Below, in pieces: positions 62,150-64,000 of a stretch of 64,000 nucleotides of DNA. The DNA comes from Massilia sp. R2A-15. Lineage in GTDB: Bacteria > Pseudomonadota > Gammaproteobacteria > Burkholderiales > Burkholderiaceae_D. How positions within the stretch are numbered: the stretch's first letter is position 1; each line of letters starts with the position of its first letter. The DNA lies in the NCBI RefSeq assembly GCF_030704305.1, contig NZ_CP131935.1, forward strand, positions 4,278,001-4,342,000. Direction: 5' to 3'. Under the pieces are notes generated by a model. It made no database searches and was not told the origin of the DNA. It saw only the letters and a program-made list of their open reading frames with translations. The position numbers and the translations under genes are program-made.

Positions 62150-64000
62150 TCACAAGCTCGCCGCCAGTTCCGCTCCCTCTTTAATCGCCCGCTTCGCATC
62201 GAGTTCCGCCGCCAGCGCCGCGCCGCCGATCTTGTGGAAACGTGGCCCGCCGCTTTCCCCTTCCGCCGGCATCAGCTCCGCCAGGCTTTCCTGCCCGGCA
62301 CAGATGACGACGTTGTCCACCTCGATCAGCTTGCGCTCGCCGCCCACCGTGATGTGCAGCCCCTGGTCGTCGATCCGGTCGTACTGCACGCCCGCCATCA
62401 TTACCACGCCGTTTCGCGCCAGCGTGGCCCGATGCACCCAGCCGCTGGTCTTGCCCAGCCCCGCTCCCGGCTTCGAGGTCTTGCGCTGCATGAGCCAGAT
62501 CTGCCGGAACGGCGCCGGCGCTTCCGGCTTCACCAGCGCCCCGCCGCTGGCCGCAGCCAGGTCGACGCCCCACTCGCCCGCCCACTCCTTCACGGGCATC
62601 GGCAGCGGATGCTTCGGATCGTGCACCAGGTATTCGCCGACGTCGAAGCCGATCCCGCCGGCGCCGATGATCGCCACCCGCTTGCCGACCGGCGCCTTGT
62701 TTTGCACCACATCGACGTACGACAGCACCTTGGGATGATCGATGCCCTCGATGGCCGGCCTGCGCACGCGGATGCCGGTGGCGACGATCACATGGTCGTA
62801 GCCGTCCGCCAGCAGCTGTTCGCGCGTGACGCGCTGCCCGAGCCGCACCTTGACGCCGGTGGTTTCCAGCTTGCGGCGGAAGTAGCGGATCGTCTCGCTG
62901 AATTCCTCCTTGCCCGGAATCCGCATCGCGATCTTGAATTGACCGCCAATGGTGTCGCTGCTGTCGAACAGCGTGACGTCATGCCCGCATTCGGCCGCCA
63001 CGGTCGCCGCCGACAGGCCCGCCGGCCCGGCGCCGACCACCGCCACCTTTTTCGGCGCGCGCGTTCTTGCATACACCAGCTCCGTCTCGTGGCAGGCGCG
63101 CGGATTGACCAGGCAGCTGGCGCGCTTATTGGCGAAGGTGTGATCGAGGCAGGCCTGGTTGCAGCCGATGCAGGTGTTGATTTCGTCCTCCCGCCCGGCC
63201 GCGGCCTTGGCGACGAACTCCGGATCGGCCAGGAAGGGCCGCGCCATCGATACCAGGTCGGCGTCGCCGCGCGCGATGATGGCGTCCGCTTCGCCCGGCA
63301 TGTTGATGCGGTTCGACGCCACCACCGGAATCGACAGCTCGCGCCGCAGCCGCCCCGCCACGCCGGCGAATGCGGCGCGCGGCACCGAGGTGACGATGGT
63401 CGGCACGCGCGCCTCGTGCCAGCCGTAGCCGGTGTTGAGGATGGTGACGCCGGCCTGTTCCAGCCCCTTGGCGACTACCACCACCTCGTCCCAGGTATTG
63501 CCGCCTTCGACCAGGTCGAGCAGCGAGTGGCGGTACATGATGATGAAGTCGGGACCGACGCGCGCGCGGATGCGCCTGACGATTTCGAGCGGCAGGCGCA
63601 TGCGGTTTTCGATGCTGCCGCCCCAGCGGTCGGTACGCTGATTGGTGCGCGCGCACAGGAACTGGTTGAGCAGGTAGCCTTCGCTGCCCATCACCTCGAC
63701 GCCGTCGTAGCCGGCCGCTTTCGCCAGCCGGGCGCAGCGCGCGTACGCGGCGATGGTCTTCTCGATGCCGCGTTCGGTCAGCGCGCGCGGTTTGAACGGC
63801 GAGATCGGCGACTTCACGCTCGATGCCGACACCACCAGCGGCTGGTAGCCGTAGCGGCCAGCGTGCAGGATCTGCATCAGGATCTTGCCGCCCTCCTGGT
63901 GCACCGCGCGCGTCACGCGCCGGTGATTGAGCACGTCGCCGGCGAAGTTCAGCGTGCCGCCGAACGGCAGCAGCCATCCCTGGCGGTTCGGCGAGATGCC
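62150..64000 (-). CDS. fadH: NADPH-dependent 2,4-dienoyl-CoA reductase (FadH-like), 5' end missing
   Basis: An oxidoreductase with FMN-binding TIM barrel, iron-sulfur site and FAD/NAD(P) domains for degrading unsaturated fatty acids. The frame runs off the right edge (RQGWLLPFGGTLNFAGDVLNH), so the first about 50 residues are missing. The barrel has GYDGVEVMGSEGYLLNQFLC and MYRHSLLDLVEGG. CIGCNQACLDH plus the later Cys in ASCLVNPRAC form the 4Fe-4S site. VAVVGAGPAGLSAATVAAECGH binds FAD and VAIIGAGGIGFDVGEYL binds NAD(P). It is unrelated to the polysaccharide locus. Confidence 0.95.
   Translation of the reverse strand, partial: GISPNRQGWLLPFGGTLNFAGDVLNHRRVTRAVHQEGGKILMQILHAGRYGYQPLVVSASSVKSPISPFKPRALTERGIEKTIAAYARCARLAKAAGYDGVEVMGSEGYLLNQFLCARTNQRTDRWGGSIENRMRLPLEIVRRIRARVGPDFIIMYRHSLLDLVEGGNTWDEVVVVAKGLEQAGVTILNTGYGWHEARVPTIVTSVPRAAFAGVAGRLRRELSIPVVASNRINMPGEADAIIARGDADLVSMARPFLADPEFVAKAAAGREDEINTCIGCNQACLDHTFANKRASCLVNPRACHETELVYARTRAPKKVAVVGAGPAGLSAATVAAECGHDVTLFDSSDTIGGQFKIAMRIPGKEEFSETIRYFRRKLETTGVKVRLGQRVTREQLLADGYDHVIVATGIRVRRPAIEGIDHPKVLSYVDVVQNKAPVGKRVAIIGAGGIGFDVGEYLVHDPKHPLPMPVKEWAGEWGVDLAAASGGALVKPEAPAPFRQIWLMQRKTSKPGAGLGKTSGWVHRATLARNGVVMMAGVQYDRIDDQGLHITVGGERKLIEVDNVVICAGQESLAELMPAEGESGGPRFHKIGGAALAAELDAKRAIKEGAELAASL

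Overview
The window is chromosomal DNA from a high-GC betaproteobacterium. Gene content and protein sequences fit the Oxalobacteraceae (Massilia, Duganella or Janthinobacterium-like). This placement is inferred from protein families and synteny; no rRNA gene is present. Most of it is one exopolysaccharide and protein-sorting locus of the exosortase A (XrtA/EpsH, PEP-CTERM) type.

1-11943 (+): core XrtA operon. It encodes the chain-length determinant (3' end only), tyrosine autokinase, TIGR03016 outer-membrane protein, ExeA-like ATPase, polysaccharide deacetylase, FemAB-like protein, glycosyltransferase, exosortase A fused to EpsI, a second glycosyltransferase and an asparagine-synthase-like amidotransferase. 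Genes are packed with overlaps or gaps of a few bases.

11944-19998: a visibly AT-richer accessory block. It holds two GT2 glycosyltransferases, an OafA-type acyltransferase, an ATP-grasp/low-molecular-weight phosphatase fusion and a second type of polysaccharide deacetylase. It ends at a GT4 glycosyltransferase gene broken by an internal deletion. A Wzx-type flippase follows (19999-21465). The block looks like a replaceable glycan-specific cassette inside a conserved frame.

21462-28548: the acyl/amino branch of XrtA loci. A decarboxylase and an acyl-CoA ligase lie on the minus strand. Divergent from them are a DegT-type aminotransferase, a GNAT/FemAB-like protein, an acyl carrier protein and hydrolases 2 and 1.

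28523-38991 (-): beta-helix protein, YdcF-like protein, PrsR and PrsK (sigma-54 two-component system), and the EpsB-type initiating sugar transferase. After a 920-bp gap come a second acyltransferase and the O-glycosylation ligase.

39134-46439: tRNA-Arg(CCG), a dihaem cytochrome c, a large lipoprotein of unknown function, a PEP-CTERM protein (an exosortase substrate), and an AlgD-like dehydrogenase with a glycosyltransferase. Three copies of a 19-nt motif (TGTCGG-N6-TTACAGT) occur. One lies upstream of the PEP-CTERM gene with a sigma-54-like promoter behind it, and two lie in the 920-bp gap. This is a plausible PrsR operator.

46524-64000: two tandem M13 metallopeptidases, a TonB-dependent receptor, a small periplasmic protein, sugar-nucleotide genes (UDP-GlcNAc 4-epimerase, UDP-HexNAc dehydrogenase, ArnA-like decarboxylase), a GT4 enzyme, an S41 protease, a KAS III-like synthase and the 3' part of a 2,4-dienoyl-CoA reductase gene.

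Inferred workflow: the dehydrogenases and epimerases make activated uronic and amino sugars. EpsB starts the lipid-linked glycan, the glycosyltransferases extend it, and the flippase with the chain-length and kinase proteins controls export. Exosortase A processes PEP-CTERM proteins, whose transcription is probably switched by PrsK/PrsR with RpoN.
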